Positions 17,028 through 26,480 of a stretch of 64,000 nt of DNA are shown piece by piece. Numbering within the stretch: the first letter of the stretch is position 1; every line of letters begins with the position of its first letter. Position numbers and translations under genes: made by a program. The notes under the pieces are model-generated. The model worked only from the letters and a program-made list of their open reading frames with translations. It searched no databases and had not been told where the DNA came from. Source of the stretch: GCA-2683825 sp965662355. GTDB lineage: Bacteria; Planctomycetota; UBA1135; GCA-002686595. The DNA lies in the NCBI GenBank assembly GCA_965662355.1, contig CBFIHP010000005.1:296938-360937 (forward strand). The letters run 5' to 3'.

Positions 17028-18310
17028 ACCCGGGCGTGGAGCATGTCGAGCAACCTGGACAGAACGCGGCCGCCGTCCACACGGATTCCGTCGTGTTCGA
17101 GTTCGTTGGTCGTCCAGACCTTGCAACCCCGGATCGCCCGGGCGGTTTCTTCCGAGAACTCGCGCGAGACGTACATGTCCTCGGCATAGATCAGTGCGGC
17201 GCAGGGCACGCTGTTCTTTGCCAACACCGTAGCGTCGTACAGGATCGGCCAGTCTTCCTTGTGCGCGAGTCGTTCCGCGGACTCTTTCAACGGGATCAGG
17301 GTCTCCACCTCGTCGAACATCCAGGGAAAGATCATTTCGCCGGTGAAGTACACCGGCCCGTCCGTGCGCCCGGGATCGAACTCGGGAAATTCCGCGCGCA
17401 CGCGATGGGCGGCCCAACGCGTCGGTTGTTCCTGGGCGTAGATCGATTCATGCAGGATGGAGAAGAGCGGGTGGCAGTCAAAGCCGTTGAAGTTCTCGAA
17501 TTCCCGCAGGAACAGGTACGCGAGCTCGCGCCCTTCCGCGCCATCGAGGAAGGCCTCCTCGATCAGGTAGTGCACAGCCTCGAAGCCCGAGCTCATGCCG
17601 AAGCGCAGCCCCAGGGTCTGGAAGCGACGCGGGGACAGAGCGCCGCTGGCTGGCAAGCGTACGTCCCGTTCAGCGAGATAGGAGCTGATCTCGCCCACGC
17701 GATCGACATCCTCGGGGTAGCGTTCGTAATAGCGCCGGTTGCGCCCCGAGACCAGGGCGAAGGTCCGTCGGTACACCTCGTCGGCGCTGGCGTGCAACGA
17801 GGGCAGACCTCCGGTGATCATGACCCCGGCCAACCCCTCGGGGGCCGCGCAGAGATAGTGGGTCGCACAAAACCCACCGAAGCTCTGGCCGAGAACGCTC
17901 CAGCGTTCCTTGCCGATCAGCTGGCGTCGAATGAACTCCGCATCCTGAACGATCGAGTCGGCGCGGTAGAGCACAAGCTCGTCCGCTTGCTCGGTGGGGG
18001 ACTTTTGTGCGAGGGTCTGGAAGTTCAAGGGTGAGCTGTGACCCGTACCGCGTTGATCCAGTAGCAGCACTCGATAGCGCTCGCACGCCTTGCGTATCCA
18101 GCCCGACAGCGAAGCTGGGCGCGGGGAGGCAAAGCCCGGGCCGCCCTGCAGGAACACGAGATAGGGCAGAGCGGAGTTCTCGCGCCCAGCGGCGCAGACT
18201 TCGCGGGCGTAGACCTCGATGTTCCCGTCCTTGGGCCGGGCGTGGTCCCGCGGGCATGCGAAGCGATGGGCGCGCCAGCTGAGCCCGGGAATGTGTTGCA
18301 GGCTGCCCAT
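17024..18310 (-). CDS. Prolyl aminopeptidase-like alpha/beta hydrolase (peptidase S33)
   Basis: 428 residues from ATG 18310, which has AGGGA about 9 nt upstream; TTG at 18319 would overlap the preceding stop as TTGA. The motifs are canonical for proline iminopeptidase of the longer type: FLQGGPGFASP (oxyanion hole), LLLDQRGTGHSS and VLGQSFGGFC (nucleophile Ser); the C-terminal His is probably in NELEHDGIRV. No signal peptide, so it is cytoplasmic. It releases N-terminal proline from peptides. Placed tail to tail with hydroxyproline dehydratase and downstream of the carboxypeptidase-repeat protein gene on the same strand. Confidence 0.87.
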   Translation of the reverse strand: MGSLQHIPGLSWRAHRFACPRDHARPKDGNIEVYAREVCAAGRENSALPYLVFLQGGPGFASPRPASLSGWIRKACERYRVLLLDQRGTGHSSPLNFQTLAQKSPTEQADELVLYRADSIVQDAEFIRRQLIGKERWSVLGQSFGGFCATHYLCAAPEGLAGVMITGGLPSLHASADEVYRRTFALVSGRNRRYYERYPEDVDRVGEISSYLAERDVRLPASGALSPRRFQTLGLRFGMSSGFEAVHYLIEEAFLDGAEGRELAYLFLREFENFNGFDCHPLFSILHESIYAQEQPTRWAAHRVRAEFPEFDPGRTDGPVYFTGEMIFPWMFDEVETLIPLKESAERLAHKEDWPILYDATVLAKNSVPCAALIYAEDMYVSREFSEETARAIRGCKVWTTNELEHDGIRVDGGRVLSRLLDMLHARV

Positions 18311-18315
18311 GGGAG

Positions 18316-21300
18316 TCAATCCCTGAGACGCATCTTGATCAAGCGACGATTGTCACCCGACTTCATGGTCACCCTCTTCTTGGCGGTTTTTCCATCCGGC
18401 GTCGTGGCTTCCAGCGTGTACTTACCCGGCGGTAAAGGACCGACGCGACGTTCCTTGGAGGATAGTCCTTCGCTGATCATCTCCTGCATCATGCCCATCG
18501 AGAGCAGTCCGCTGACCTCGTTGCCGTTCCTGTCCAGAACACGCAGGCGTGCGCGGACCGCTTCGCCATCATCCAGAAGTTGCACGACCAGGTAGGCGCC
18601 AGGTTCCACTTCGATTTCGGTCGTCGTGGTCTGACCCACGGCGATCCTGACGCTTCGGCTCTCGGTAGAGCAATCGTCCGAGGTTCGTGCGCTTACCGTC
18701 AGATCGCCCGCTGGAAGACCCTCGTACTTGAACCTTCCTCCGGGATCCGTCATGACATCGCTGACGCGCGCGATCATCTGGCCGGATGCGTTGCGGACGT
18801 GGACCGCGGCCCCGCTAACCGGAGCTCCTGAGGCATCGACCACCGTGCCTTCCAGGGTCCCAGGCAGCTCGAGCTGGATCTCCAACCCCGAAACGACCTG
18901 GTCCTCGCGGACGACGATGCCTGTGATCACCTTGGCCGCATAGCGCCCTTTCGTGGTGGAGAAGAAGTTCATTCCGCTTCCCACGGTCAGCGTGTAGGTG
19001 TCGGGGCGGCGGTGCTCGAAGGAAAAGCTGCCGTCCTCCTCAGTCATGTCGGTCGTCCGGTCGAACTGCTCCATGCCCATGGAGCCGCCATCGCGGGATG
19101 CATCCACAATGACACCAGAGACTGGCTTGCCGTTGGGGTCGACGATTCGGCCCTCGATCCTTCCGGCGGGAAGCGTGAAGTCGTGTTCGAGTTCGTCCGT
19201 TTCGGGAACGTCGATGAAGAACTGGATGCTGGAACCGCCGAAGTTGTCCGCCTGTAACTGCACGACGTACGAGCCCGGGCGATCGACCACGAAGTCGTAG
19301 TGTCCTCCGTCGTCGGTTCGAGTGGCTTTCATGCCTTCCATGATCGAGCCTTCGCCGTCGTTCAGGGCGATGACCATGGCCTCGGGGACAGGACTACCGG
19401 CTTCCGTTACTCGGCCGAACAAGCGCACCGGGTTCTTTGCCTTCTGTCCCAGTGTGACATGCGCTTCTTCGCCATCGGCGACCTCGACGGTCTCCGTGAC
19501 GATCTCACTGAACATGCTAATGAGGGCTGCTTGGTCCTGGGACTCGGCCATCTTCTTCATCATCTCCTCTTGCGAGGGCATGGCCGTGACGGTGATCTTT
19601 CCGGGCTTCAGGTGTTCGAAGGCGAACTGGCCCGCTGCGTCCGTGAGCGCCGTTGCTTCGCCGCCGGTGAAGGGCCCCATGGTTCCACCGCCTGCGGTCA
19701 CGTTCTGGCTCGCAACGGGTTTTCCCTCGGCATCGAAGACCTCGCCCGTGATCCGTGCGCCCACCCTCAGCTCCAGGAGCAGCTCGCCCTTGGATTCGCT
19801 CGGGCTCAACTCGACCAGCAACGGCTCGCTCACCGCCCAGTCTTCATGCTTGGCCGTGAGCGTCAGGCGATCCCCCTTGGCCTTGAAGTTGAAGGTGCCC
19901 TCGTTGTCGGTCTTCTCCGGTTCCCTGTTCCAGTCCATCTGGAAAGGGTCCGTGGCTTCCTCGGCGGTCGTGGCCGTGACTTGCGCGTCCGCGACAGGCG
20001 TGCCGAAGGGATCGACGACCGTGCCCGACAAGCTTCCCGCCCGAATCATCACGAGCGTGACCGGGCTGGCCAAGGGCGTTTCCACTTCGGTTTCAGGCTC
20101 CTCGGCTACGTATTCCTCGGACTCCAGGGTCAAGGTCCAGCTGCCCTCGAAGGCTACGAACACCTCGAACATGCCGCTCTCGTCATCGACTCTTTCGGTG
20201 CTCGTGTCAAGAGACGTCCAGCGCTCCGCGCCCACCGGTTTGGCCGTGACCCTGTACTCGGTCACCGGGTCGCCTTGTCCGTCGAGGACCTGTCCGGTGA
20301 TCCGCAGCGGTGCCTTCAGGATGAGCTCGACGTCGGTCGTACCGACCTCGACCCCTTGTTTTTTCGCGTTCCAGGTGTTGATGGCATCGCGGCTGTCCGA
20401 GGCGCTGAGTAGGGTTGCGGCCTCGAGGGTCCGGGGGTTCCCTGGCATACCGGAGGGCTCACTGGAGGGGTTCCACGGGATATTCAGGCGCTGTGCGGTC
20501 TCTTCGTTCAGCTCGGCATCGACCCGAATTTCGTAGGCTCCCTCTTCGAGTCCATGCAATACGAAGCGACCTTCTTCGAGGGTGTCGGTGCTCGACTTCT
20601 CTTCACGCCATGAGCCATTGCGCAGGATGATGGCCTTGACCTGGGCGCCGACAGCTGGCTGGCCGTCCGGCCAAAGGGCGGCACCGGCGATGCTCAATCC
20701 ACGCTCCAGCGCAAAGTCGATTCCGGTAAAGACCTGGTCCGATTCAACCTCGATGGTCTGCACCTCTGCTTCGGCCCAACCCGTGATCTTCGCCGCGACT
20801 CGAATCTTGCCCGGGCTGACGCCTGTCAGTTTGTACTTGCCGTTTTCGTCCGTCTTGGCTTCGGAACCCTTGTCGCCGAAGAACATGTTCATCCTGGGGG
20901 TCGAAATGGACACGTCCGCGAGGGGCTTGCCATCCCCTGTGACGGTCCCGGAGATCGTTGCTCCTACCTCAAGGGGGATGTCGAGTGCCTTGTCTTCACC
21001 GGGCTGCACCCGGACATCCATCGAGGACCATGTGGCCAGTCCGTCGGTCTCGGCCTTGACGTGGTATGTGCGCTCCGCAGAGAGGCGGGTTGCACGAAAC
21101 GTCCCGTCCTCCGCTACATCGAGGTCGCGCGTGTCCATGTCTCGATAGCCGTTGAGGCCCTTGTCCGTTTCACGGCCCCGGAAGGCGACTTCGACCACGT
21201 CGGCCTTCGCTTCATCCATTTCAAAGCCGGGAGGAAAAAGGACTCGGCCAGTAATCACGCCGCCGAGTTTCGGTTCGAGGTGAACCGGCTCCATCGGATC

Positions 21301-21894
21301 CTTGATGTCCACCTGCAGCGGATCGATGTAGAGATAGTCGGACTCCACGACGAGCTGTCCAAAGAGACCGTCGCGGTGAAAGGGGACGCGCACGTGCGTC
21401 GAGCCGTTCAGGGGCTTGCGCGACCAGCGGACGTTGTCAGTCGCCAGGAGCTCCTCCAGCTTCTTCCAGAACATGTTCGTTTTCTGCTGCTGCCATTTGC
21501 CGGGGTCGACCTCGACGAGCGGACTCTCCAGGCGTGCGATGGCCAGGAGCGCAGGCTCGTCCTCGAGCGGCAATCCGCTTGGCAGGGTGAGGGTCACGTC
21601 CAGCCATACGGAGTCTTCCTCGGAGAGCTCGGATGCCGCTACCTCGACCGCGGAGCGCGCCAGTTCCGCCCTGGGCTCGCTCGGGGCGGCGTTGGCGGTG
21701 TCTGGGCTCGGGAGGTCCAGCTCGAGCTCGGAGGCTCCCCGTGCCAGAGCCTCCTCGCTCGGAGCAGCGCTATCAGGTGCTACCGAACTCTGTACGCGGC
21801 CCCGGTCTCCGCCGGAGTCCTTTTGCGTGAGGAACCACACTCCACCTAGCACGAGGGCCAGGACCAATACGAAGCCGAATAGCTTGCCGTTCAT
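18316..21894 (-). CDS. Giant protein of tandem carboxypeptidase-regulatory-like domains
   Basis: 1192 residues from ATG 21894; the frame is open further upstream but this start gives a clean N-terminal membrane segment (residues ~5-23) and short basic start. The rest is extracytoplasmic and acidic. At least eight repeats carry the CarboxypepD_reg pattern G-x-V-x-(D)-x-x-G-x-P-(V/L)-x-x-A-x-V, for example GTVTGDGKPLADV, GQVLDGQGDPVTEY, GTVVDPFGTPVADAQV and GTVVDASGAPVSGAAV. These are transthyretin-like beta-sandwich modules. No catalytic domain is visible, so it is probably structural, an adhesin or a surface scaffold. It precedes the S33 peptidase gene by 5 bp and may be co-transcribed with it. 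Confidence 0.82.
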   Translation of the reverse strand: MNGKLFGFVLVLALVLGGVWFLTQKDSGGDRGRVQSSVAPDSAAPSEEALARGASELELDLPSPDTANAAPSEPRAELARSAVEVAASELSEEDSVWLDVTLTLPSGLPLEDEPALLAIARLESPLVEVDPGKWQQQKTNMFWKKLEELLATDNVRWSRKPLNGSTHVRVPFHRDGLFGQLVVESDYLYIDPLQVDIKDPMEPVHLEPKLGGVITGRVLFPPGFEMDEAKADVVEVAFRGRETDKGLNGYRDMDTRDLDVAEDGTFRATRLSAERTYHVKAETDGLATWSSMDVRVQPGEDKALDIPLEVGATISGTVTGDGKPLADVSISTPRMNMFFGDKGSEAKTDENGKYKLTGVSPGKIRVAAKITGWAEAEVQTIEVESDQVFTGIDFALERGLSIAGAALWPDGQPAVGAQVKAIILRNGSWREEKSSTDTLEEGRFVLHGLEEGAYEIRVDAELNEETAQRLNIPWNPSSEPSGMPGNPRTLEAATLLSASDSRDAINTWNAKKQGVEVGTTDVELILKAPLRITGQVLDGQGDPVTEYRVTAKPVGAERWTSLDTSTERVDDESGMFEVFVAFEGSWTLTLESEEYVAEEPETEVETPLASPVTLVMIRAGSLSGTVVDPFGTPVADAQVTATTAEEATDPFQMDWNREPEKTDNEGTFNFKAKGDRLTLTAKHEDWAVSEPLLVELSPSESKGELLLELRVGARITGEVFDAEGKPVASQNVTAGGGTMGPFTGGEATALTDAAGQFAFEHLKPGKITVTAMPSQEEMMKKMAESQDQAALISMFSEIVTETVEVADGEEAHVTLGQKAKNPVRLFGRVTEAGSPVPEAMVIALNDGEGSIMEGMKATRTDDGGHYDFVVDRPGSYVVQLQADNFGGSSIQFFIDVPETDELEHDFTLPAGRIEGRIVDPNGKPVSGVIVDASRDGGSMGMEQFDRTTDMTEEDGSFSFEHRRPDTYTLTVGSGMNFFSTTKGRYAAKVITGIVVREDQVVSGLEIQLELPGTLEGTVVDASGAPVSGAAVHVRNASGQMIARVSDVMTDPGGRFKYEGLPAGDLTVSARTSDDCSTESRSVRIAVGQTTTTEIEVEPGAYLVVQLLDDGEAVRARLRVLDRNGNEVSGLLSMGMMQEMISEGLSSKERRVGPLPPGKYTLEATTPDGKTAKKRVTMKSGDNRRLIKMRLRD

Positions 21895-22046
21895 CGATTT
21901 ATGCCTGTTTTTCCGTCCTGGGACCCAGCATACGGGATTGAGCGTCTTTCGGATGTCCACGGATCCAGAGGTTGATGCGCCTGTGAGAAAGGGAGTACGT
22001 TGGCAGCCCCAGCCATTTGCGAAGCCGCGACGAACCCCTGGCTCCA

Positions 22047-22946
22047 ATGCACGATCCCCGACGGCCCAACCCCCTTCAGAGACCTACACGGAGAAACCTG
22101 CTCGGTGCCGGACTGGCCCTGCCCGGGGCCGTTCTGCTCTCCCAGGAGGCCGCTACGCCCCGCTACGGAGCCACGCCGCGCACGCGTTTTGCGGTCAACA
22201 TCGAAATGTGGTGGCGCAATCTGCCCTTCCTCGAACGGCTCGACAAGGCTGCGGAACTGGGCTTCCCGGCGATCGAATTCTGGCCCTGGCGCGGCAAGGA
22301 CATCGCCGCCATCCGGGAGAAATGCCAGGGCTTCGGACTCGAGGTTGCACAGTTCACCGCGTGGGGCTTCACGCCGGGCATGAACGACCCGAAGAACCAT
22401 GATCGTTTCGAAGAGGAGATCAAGGCCTCTTGCGAGACGGCCAAGACCCTGGGCGCGAAGTGCATGACGGTCGTGGGGGGCAACGACCAGGAGGGCATGA
22501 CGCAGGCCGAGATGCACGCCAACATCGAAACGGCCTTGCGGCGCGTCGCACCCATTGCCGAGGCCGCCGATGTCATCCTGATCCTCGAGCCGATGAACAT
22601 CCGCGTCGACCACAAGGGACACTGTCTCTACGGTAGCGAGGACGCGGTTCGTATCTGCCGCGCGGTTGGTTCGTCACACGTGAAGATCAACTGGGACCTG
22701 TATCACATGCAGATTTCGGAAGGGGATCTGACCGGACGTCTGGAGGAGGGCTTCGACCAGGTAGGGTATCTACAACTCGCCGACCACCCCGGGCGCACGG
22801 AGCCCGGAACCGGCGAGATCTACTATCCGCGCGTGCTGCGCGCGGCGTACGAGCTGGGCTATCGCGGCCTCGTCGGACTGGAATGCCGACCCGCTAACGA
22901 CGAAGTCGAAGCCGCTCGACGAGTTCACGAAGCCGACATCTGGTAG
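22047..22946 (+). CDS. Hydroxypyruvate isomerase-like TIM barrel with Tat signal
   Basis: 299 residues. The N-terminus holds a twin-arginine motif (PTRRNLLGAGLALPGA) and so is predicted to be exported. The barrel is of the hydroxypyruvate isomerase (Hyi) type: VNIEMWWRNLPFLERL, IEFWPWRGKD, CMTVVGGNDQEG, ILILEPMNIRVDHKG (metal Glu), INWDLYHMQISEGD and QLADHPGRTEPGTGEI. Start is ATG 22047. It is followed 12 bp later by an oxidoreductase gene, a pairing repeated in this window. Probable role: isomerisation of a small keto-sugar or hydroxy-keto acid; true hydroxypyruvate isomerase activity is unproven. Confidence 0.85.
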   Translation: MHDPRRPNPLQRPTRRNLLGAGLALPGAVLLSQEAATPRYGATPRTRFAVNIEMWWRNLPFLERLDKAAELGFPAIEFWPWRGKDIAAIREKCQGFGLEVAQFTAWGFTPGMNDPKNHDRFEEEIKASCETAKTLGAKCMTVVGGNDQEGMTQAEMHANIETALRRVAPIAEAADVILILEPMNIRVDHKGHCLYGSEDAVRICRAVGSSHVKINWDLYHMQISEGDLTGRLEEGFDQVGYLQLADHPGRTEPGTGEIYYPRVLRAAYELGYRGLVGLECRPANDEVEAARRVHEADIW

Positions 22947-22958
22947 GGGAAGACCGCA

Positions 22959-24107
22959 TTGGGCAAGCCGCTGAACGTTGCACTGATCGGACAGAAGTTC
23001 ATGGGGCGTGCGCACTCGAACGCGCTCTCCCAGGTCTCGCATTTCTTCGACCTACCGCTCGAGCCCCAAAAGCACACTGTTTGCGGGCGCAATGAGAAGG
23101 AGCTGCGCGCCTTTGCACAGAAGTGGGGCTGGCAAAACTGCTCCACCCGCTGGCAAGACCTGGCCGAGAACCCCGAGATCGGGCTCGTCGACATCGGCAC
23201 GCCCAATGACGTCCACGCAGAGCAAGCCATCGCCATGCTGGAGGCCGGCAAGCATGTCGCCTGCGAAAAGCCCCTGGCCGCAACGCTCGACGATGCGCGG
23301 GCCATGCGCGATGCGGCCAAGCGGAAGAAGCGTCTCGAAACCTTCGTCTGGTACAACTATCGTCGCGCGCCGGCTCTGGCCCTGGCCTACAAGCTCATGC
23401 GCGAAGGGCGGCTAGGGCGTATCTTCCACGTGCGGGCCAAGTACCTGCAGAGCTGGGGTGGCAAGGACACGCCGCTCCTGTGGCGCTTTCAGAAGAAGCA
23501 CGCCGGCTCCGGCGCCCACGGTGACCTGAACGCGCACATCATCGACATGGCCCGCTTCCTTCTGGGCGAGGAGGTCTCGGAGATCCATGGCGCCGTGTCG
23601 AAGACCTTCATCAAGGAACGCCAGATCCTCGGCGAAAAGAGGATGGGCAAGAGCTCGGTCGACGATGCGGTACTCTTCCTCGCTTCCTTCAAGAGCGGTG
23701 CCGTCGCCAGTTTCGAGGCGACTCGACTCGCGAGCCCGCACCAGAACGCCAACTCGATCGAAATCAATGGCGAGAAGGGCTCGTTGCACTTCGACTTCGA
23801 GGACATGAACCTCCTGCGCTTCTACGACGCCGACGATGGACCGCGCGAAGGTGGTTGGCGCCGCATCATGTGCACCTCCGCCGGTAACCACCCCTATGCG
23901 GACGCCTGGTGGCCGGACGCCCACATCATCGGCTACGAGCACTGCTTCACGAACATGATGGCGGACATCGTGCGCGTACTCGGCGGGCGCAAGCCGGAGA
24001 TTCCGTTACCGGATTTCGCCGATGCCTACGAAACCCAACGTGTCCTGGAGGCCTCGATCTTGGCAGCTAAGAACCGCTGTGCGATCAAGATGACCGAGGT
24101 CAAGTAG
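22959..24107 (+). CDS. Gfo/Idh/MocA family oxidoreductase
   Basis: 382 residues, TTG start with GGGGAAG about 8 nt upstream. Rossmann start VALIGQKFMGRAHSNAL (a slightly altered GxGxxG), EKPLAATLDDARAM, and the C-terminal domain motif SGAHGDLNAHIIDMARFLLG with the conserved His/Asp. It is of the longer (~380 aa) type common in Planctomycetes. NAD(P)-dependent sugar oxidation or epimerisation in the cytoplasm is the likely role. It forms an operon with the Hyi-like gene 12 bp upstream, whose product is probably exported, so the two act in different compartments unless the Tat motif is not used. Confidence 0.87.
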   Translation: MGKPLNVALIGQKFMGRAHSNALSQVSHFFDLPLEPQKHTVCGRNEKELRAFAQKWGWQNCSTRWQDLAENPEIGLVDIGTPNDVHAEQAIAMLEAGKHVACEKPLAATLDDARAMRDAAKRKKRLETFVWYNYRRAPALALAYKLMREGRLGRIFHVRAKYLQSWGGKDTPLLWRFQKKHAGSGAHGDLNAHIIDMARFLLGEEVSEIHGAVSKTFIKERQILGEKRMGKSSVDDAVLFLASFKSGAVASFEATRLASPHQNANSIEINGEKGSLHFDFEDMNLLRFYDADDGPREGGWRRIMCTSAGNHPYADAWWPDAHIIGYEHCFTNMMADIVRVLGGRKPEIPLPDFADAYETQRVLEASILAAKNRCAIKMTEVK

Positions 24108-24126
24108 ACGCGAGGCTTGTCGCTGT

Positions 24127-24300
24127 TCAAGTCGCGTTGCTGCCGCCCACGGAGGCGAAGTAGTACGCTCCGACGGCTACCAAGCTGAGGAAGATCACGA
24201 TGACCACGGCCAGGACCGTGCGCTCCTTGCGCCGGCCCCGTTTGCGAAGGTTCCACTCCCGTTCCAGATCTTCGAGGGTCACGGGGAAGAGCGTCCGCAT
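24127..24300 (-). CDS. 57-residue single-span membrane protein
   Basis: Short frame ending 20 bp from the convergent oxidoreductase stop. N-terminal ~28 residues are charged and helical (LEDLEREWNLRKRGRRKER), followed by one hydrophobic span (about residues 28-48) and a short polar tail. The basic cluster before the span predicts N-in topology. Compositional pattern and ATG at 24300 support a real gene, but no family is recognised. It lies 68 bp downstream of the beta-helix protein stop on the same strand. Confidence 0.5.
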   Translation of the reverse strand: MRTLFPVTLEDLEREWNLRKRGRRKERTVLAVVIVIFLSLVAVGAYYFASVGGSNAT

Positions 24301-24368
24301 TCCCCGCTGTCGGAGCGAGCAAAACCCCCGTTTTTGCGCCAAGTCCGGCCGATACCCGGGGAGGGCGG

Positions 24369-25892
24369 CTACAGGCCGAGCTTGATCTGGAGTGCGTTGC
24401 AGGCGGCGACCGGCGTGGTGTTCGTCAGCAGGAAGGCCTGCATGGCGCCGTCGAAGCCGATCAGGGTCAGATCGTTTGGGATGGACACCGAGAATTCGTC
24501 GAGTCCACCGGTCGCGGGAACGGGAACGGCGATGATGAGCGTGTCGAGCTCGATGATGGCCTCGCCGCCGAAATTGGTAAGGAAGGGCACGTCCATGAAG
24601 CCATTGTCGCCCAGGATCAGGGCGAAGTTGGCGTTCGGCTTGACCGACGTATCGACCCGACCTCTCCACGTCGTGCCGATCACCGGGAAGGACAGGCTGT
24701 GGAAGCAAATCGGATTGATGCCGCTGCCGTTGCGCACCGTGACGCTGGCCTGGAAGAGCGGGTGTGCGCCCTGGTCGGCGCGTGTGCAATCGGGATCCTG
24801 AGGGCTGGCGGGATCGCCAGCATCGACGCCGGGAGAGCCGGGAACGAGCATGTAGTCGCCGGCAGTGCGGTCCATGAAAATGGCCTGTGCATCGATATTG
24901 CCAATGCCCGGGGCACCGCCCTGGATGTTGCTGTAACGGCAGTCCGTCGTTGCGCTGATCTGATTGAAGTCGTTGTCTCGGACGATAGTGTCCGTGACCG
25001 TGGCGGGACCGAAGATTCCACCGTAGTCGTCGCTACCGATGCTTGGCAGGGCCTTGTTGTCGAGGATCGTGCAGCGTTCGATTTCGACGACTCCCGCTGC
25101 GGCCGATATGTGGATCGCGCCTCCGCGCGAGGACGCCTGGCTGAGGCCGTTGGAGGTGTTGTCGATGATCGTGCTTCGGCGGATGAGGATCGTCTGGTCC
25201 TCGATGACGCCAGGAGCGGCGTGGATACCACCGCCGCGCGCTCCGTCGACTGCGCGGTTGTTCCGGATCGTGCAGTTGTCGACCAGAGCGCCGTCACCTT
25301 GCAGGAACAGCCCGCCTCCGTCCTGGGCCACGTTGTTCGTCACGAGGCAATCGATGAGTGTCGCGGCACCCCACACGCCGCCCCCGCAACCGAGTCCCGC
25401 GTTGTTGTTGCGAATGACGCACGTGACGAGTGTCGCATCGCCTCCGACGCCGCCTCCGCTGGCGAAGGTCGTTTGGTTGTTCTCGATGATGCAGGTCTCG
25501 ATCAAAGGCGAGGCCGGGCCGCCGGGGCCGGAGAGATCCAGGCAGCTGATACCACCGCCGGGGTTCGTCGTCGAGACTCCGCCGGTGATCGTGAAGCCTC
25601 GCAGTACCGAATTTTTGCGTTCCTGGCTGTGGAAGCTGACTGCGCTGCCGAGCCCGAGTGGGTCGATGCGCGTGGCCACGGGTCCTCCGGAGCTCGCTAC
25701 GGTGACCGCCTTGCCGAGGAAGTCGATCGTCTCGTTATACGTACCGGGGGCCACGAGAATCGTGTCGCCTGGGTTGGCGATGCCGATGCCAGCTTGGATG
25801 TTGGAGACATCGCCAGGCACGTGGATCGTTTCCTGGGCCAAGCTCACGGACGTGAGGCTGGCGATGAGGGGGAGGAAGAAGGTCTTCTTCAC
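24369..25892 (-). CDS. Secreted right-handed beta-helix protein with shared C-terminal domain
   Basis: 507 residues from GTG 25892, which has an AAGGA motif about 6 nt upstream and yields a signal peptide ending SLAQ. The frame remains open upstream to 26333, but that stretch looks non-coding. Residues ~20-370 are parallel beta-helix (pectate-lyase/NosD-like) repeats: IQAGIGIANPGDTILVAPGTYNE, then runs such as CIIENNQT, CVIRNNNA, CLVTNNVA and CTIRNNRA. No catalytic residues are assigned. Residues 388-507 form a domain (NGSGIN...PVIGTTW...IPND...CNAL) also found at the ends of the proteins at 48355 and 58465. Likely a surface or secreted carbohydrate-binding protein. Confidence 0.82.
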   Translation of the reverse strand: MKKTFFLPLIASLTSVSLAQETIHVPGDVSNIQAGIGIANPGDTILVAPGTYNETIDFLGKAVTVASSGGPVATRIDPLGLGSAVSFHSQERKNSVLRGFTITGGVSTTNPGGGISCLDLSGPGGPASPLIETCIIENNQTTFASGGGVGGDATLVTCVIRNNNAGLGCGGGVWGAATLIDCLVTNNVAQDGGGLFLQGDGALVDNCTIRNNRAVDGARGGGIHAAPGVIEDQTILIRRSTIIDNTSNGLSQASSRGGAIHISAAAGVVEIERCTILDNKALPSIGSDDYGGIFGPATVTDTIVRDNDFNQISATTDCRYSNIQGGAPGIGNIDAQAIFMDRTAGDYMLVPGSPGVDAGDPASPQDPDCTRADQGAHPLFQASVTVRNGSGINPICFHSLSFPVIGTTWRGRVDTSVKPNANFALILGDNGFMDVPFLTNFGGEAIIELDTLIIAVPVPATGGLDEFSVSIPNDLTLIGFDGAMQAFLLTNTTPVAACNALQIKLGL

Positions 25893-26030
25893 GTGGGATC
25901 CTTCGATTGCAGGAGAGGTGATTCGAGTATGAACCGGGTTTCGCCAATGCGATACGTGGCCCCCCTCCGATTTCCCAATCCGATGGAATCCAAGCACTTC
26001 GGTCGGCATAGGCGGAAAAAATGACCGCAT

Positions 26031-26052
26031 GAAAAAGGGGGCGTGAGCCCCC
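26031..26052 (-). terminator. Rho-independent terminator-like hairpin, minus strand
   Basis: GGGGGC, 4-nt loop, GCCCCC followed on the minus strand by TTTTTC. It lies 140 bp upstream of the beta-helix gene start, so it either ends an unannotated minus-strand transcript or attenuates the leader of that gene. Confidence 0.6.
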
Positions 26053-26425
26053 ACCGGTTCCCCCCGGAATCCAGCGAGGACCCGACCACCCCCCCACGAG
26101 CACCGCAAGCCCCAACAGGGACTTCCAACGATCGCGCAACGACCGCCGGTATCGGACACGTAGCATGATCCCTGTCGGCCACAAGGTGCACTCCACGAAT
26201 TACTGAGAAAGAGCTGTGGTCGTACCCTCGAGTCTCTCCCCACTGCTAAGTCTGAGGCAGGCTTCCAAAGCGCAAAGGAGAGTCGCGAATGATTTGGGCC
26301 GCTCGTCCTATCTGGCGAATGGGTCGCGGACACAACCGACCAACTGGGTAGGCTCTTTCGCTATTCTCGCTATGAGGAGAAGCCCTGGAGTTTTCCGGTA
26401 GAGGTCTGCGATAGTTTTCCAGACA

Positions 26426-26480
26426 ACCAAGACGTGAATGCATTGGTTCGGTTCTCCGATGCACGTCTTGGTGTTTTCTT
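26426..26480 (+). terminator. Long hairpin with T-rich tail, plus strand
   Basis: Perfect 11-bp stem ACCAAGACGTG (26426-26436) with CACGTCTTGGT (26462-26472). An inner CATTGG/CCGATG pairing follows a 4-nt bulge, and TTTTCTT comes after the stem. No protein gene precedes it on this strand; a small RNA ending here is possible. Confidence 0.55.

Noticed and set aside
15939..17417. 492-codon minus-strand frame across the hydroxyproline dehydratase gene
   Set aside because: Antisense to the intact proline-racemase-family motifs MCGHG and DRSPTGTG, and it overlaps the S33 peptidase gene in another frame.
25893..26333. Extension of the beta-helix protein to 26333
   Set aside because: The stretch includes a terminator hairpin and has no domain; GTG 25892 with AAGGA upstream gives a proper signal peptide.
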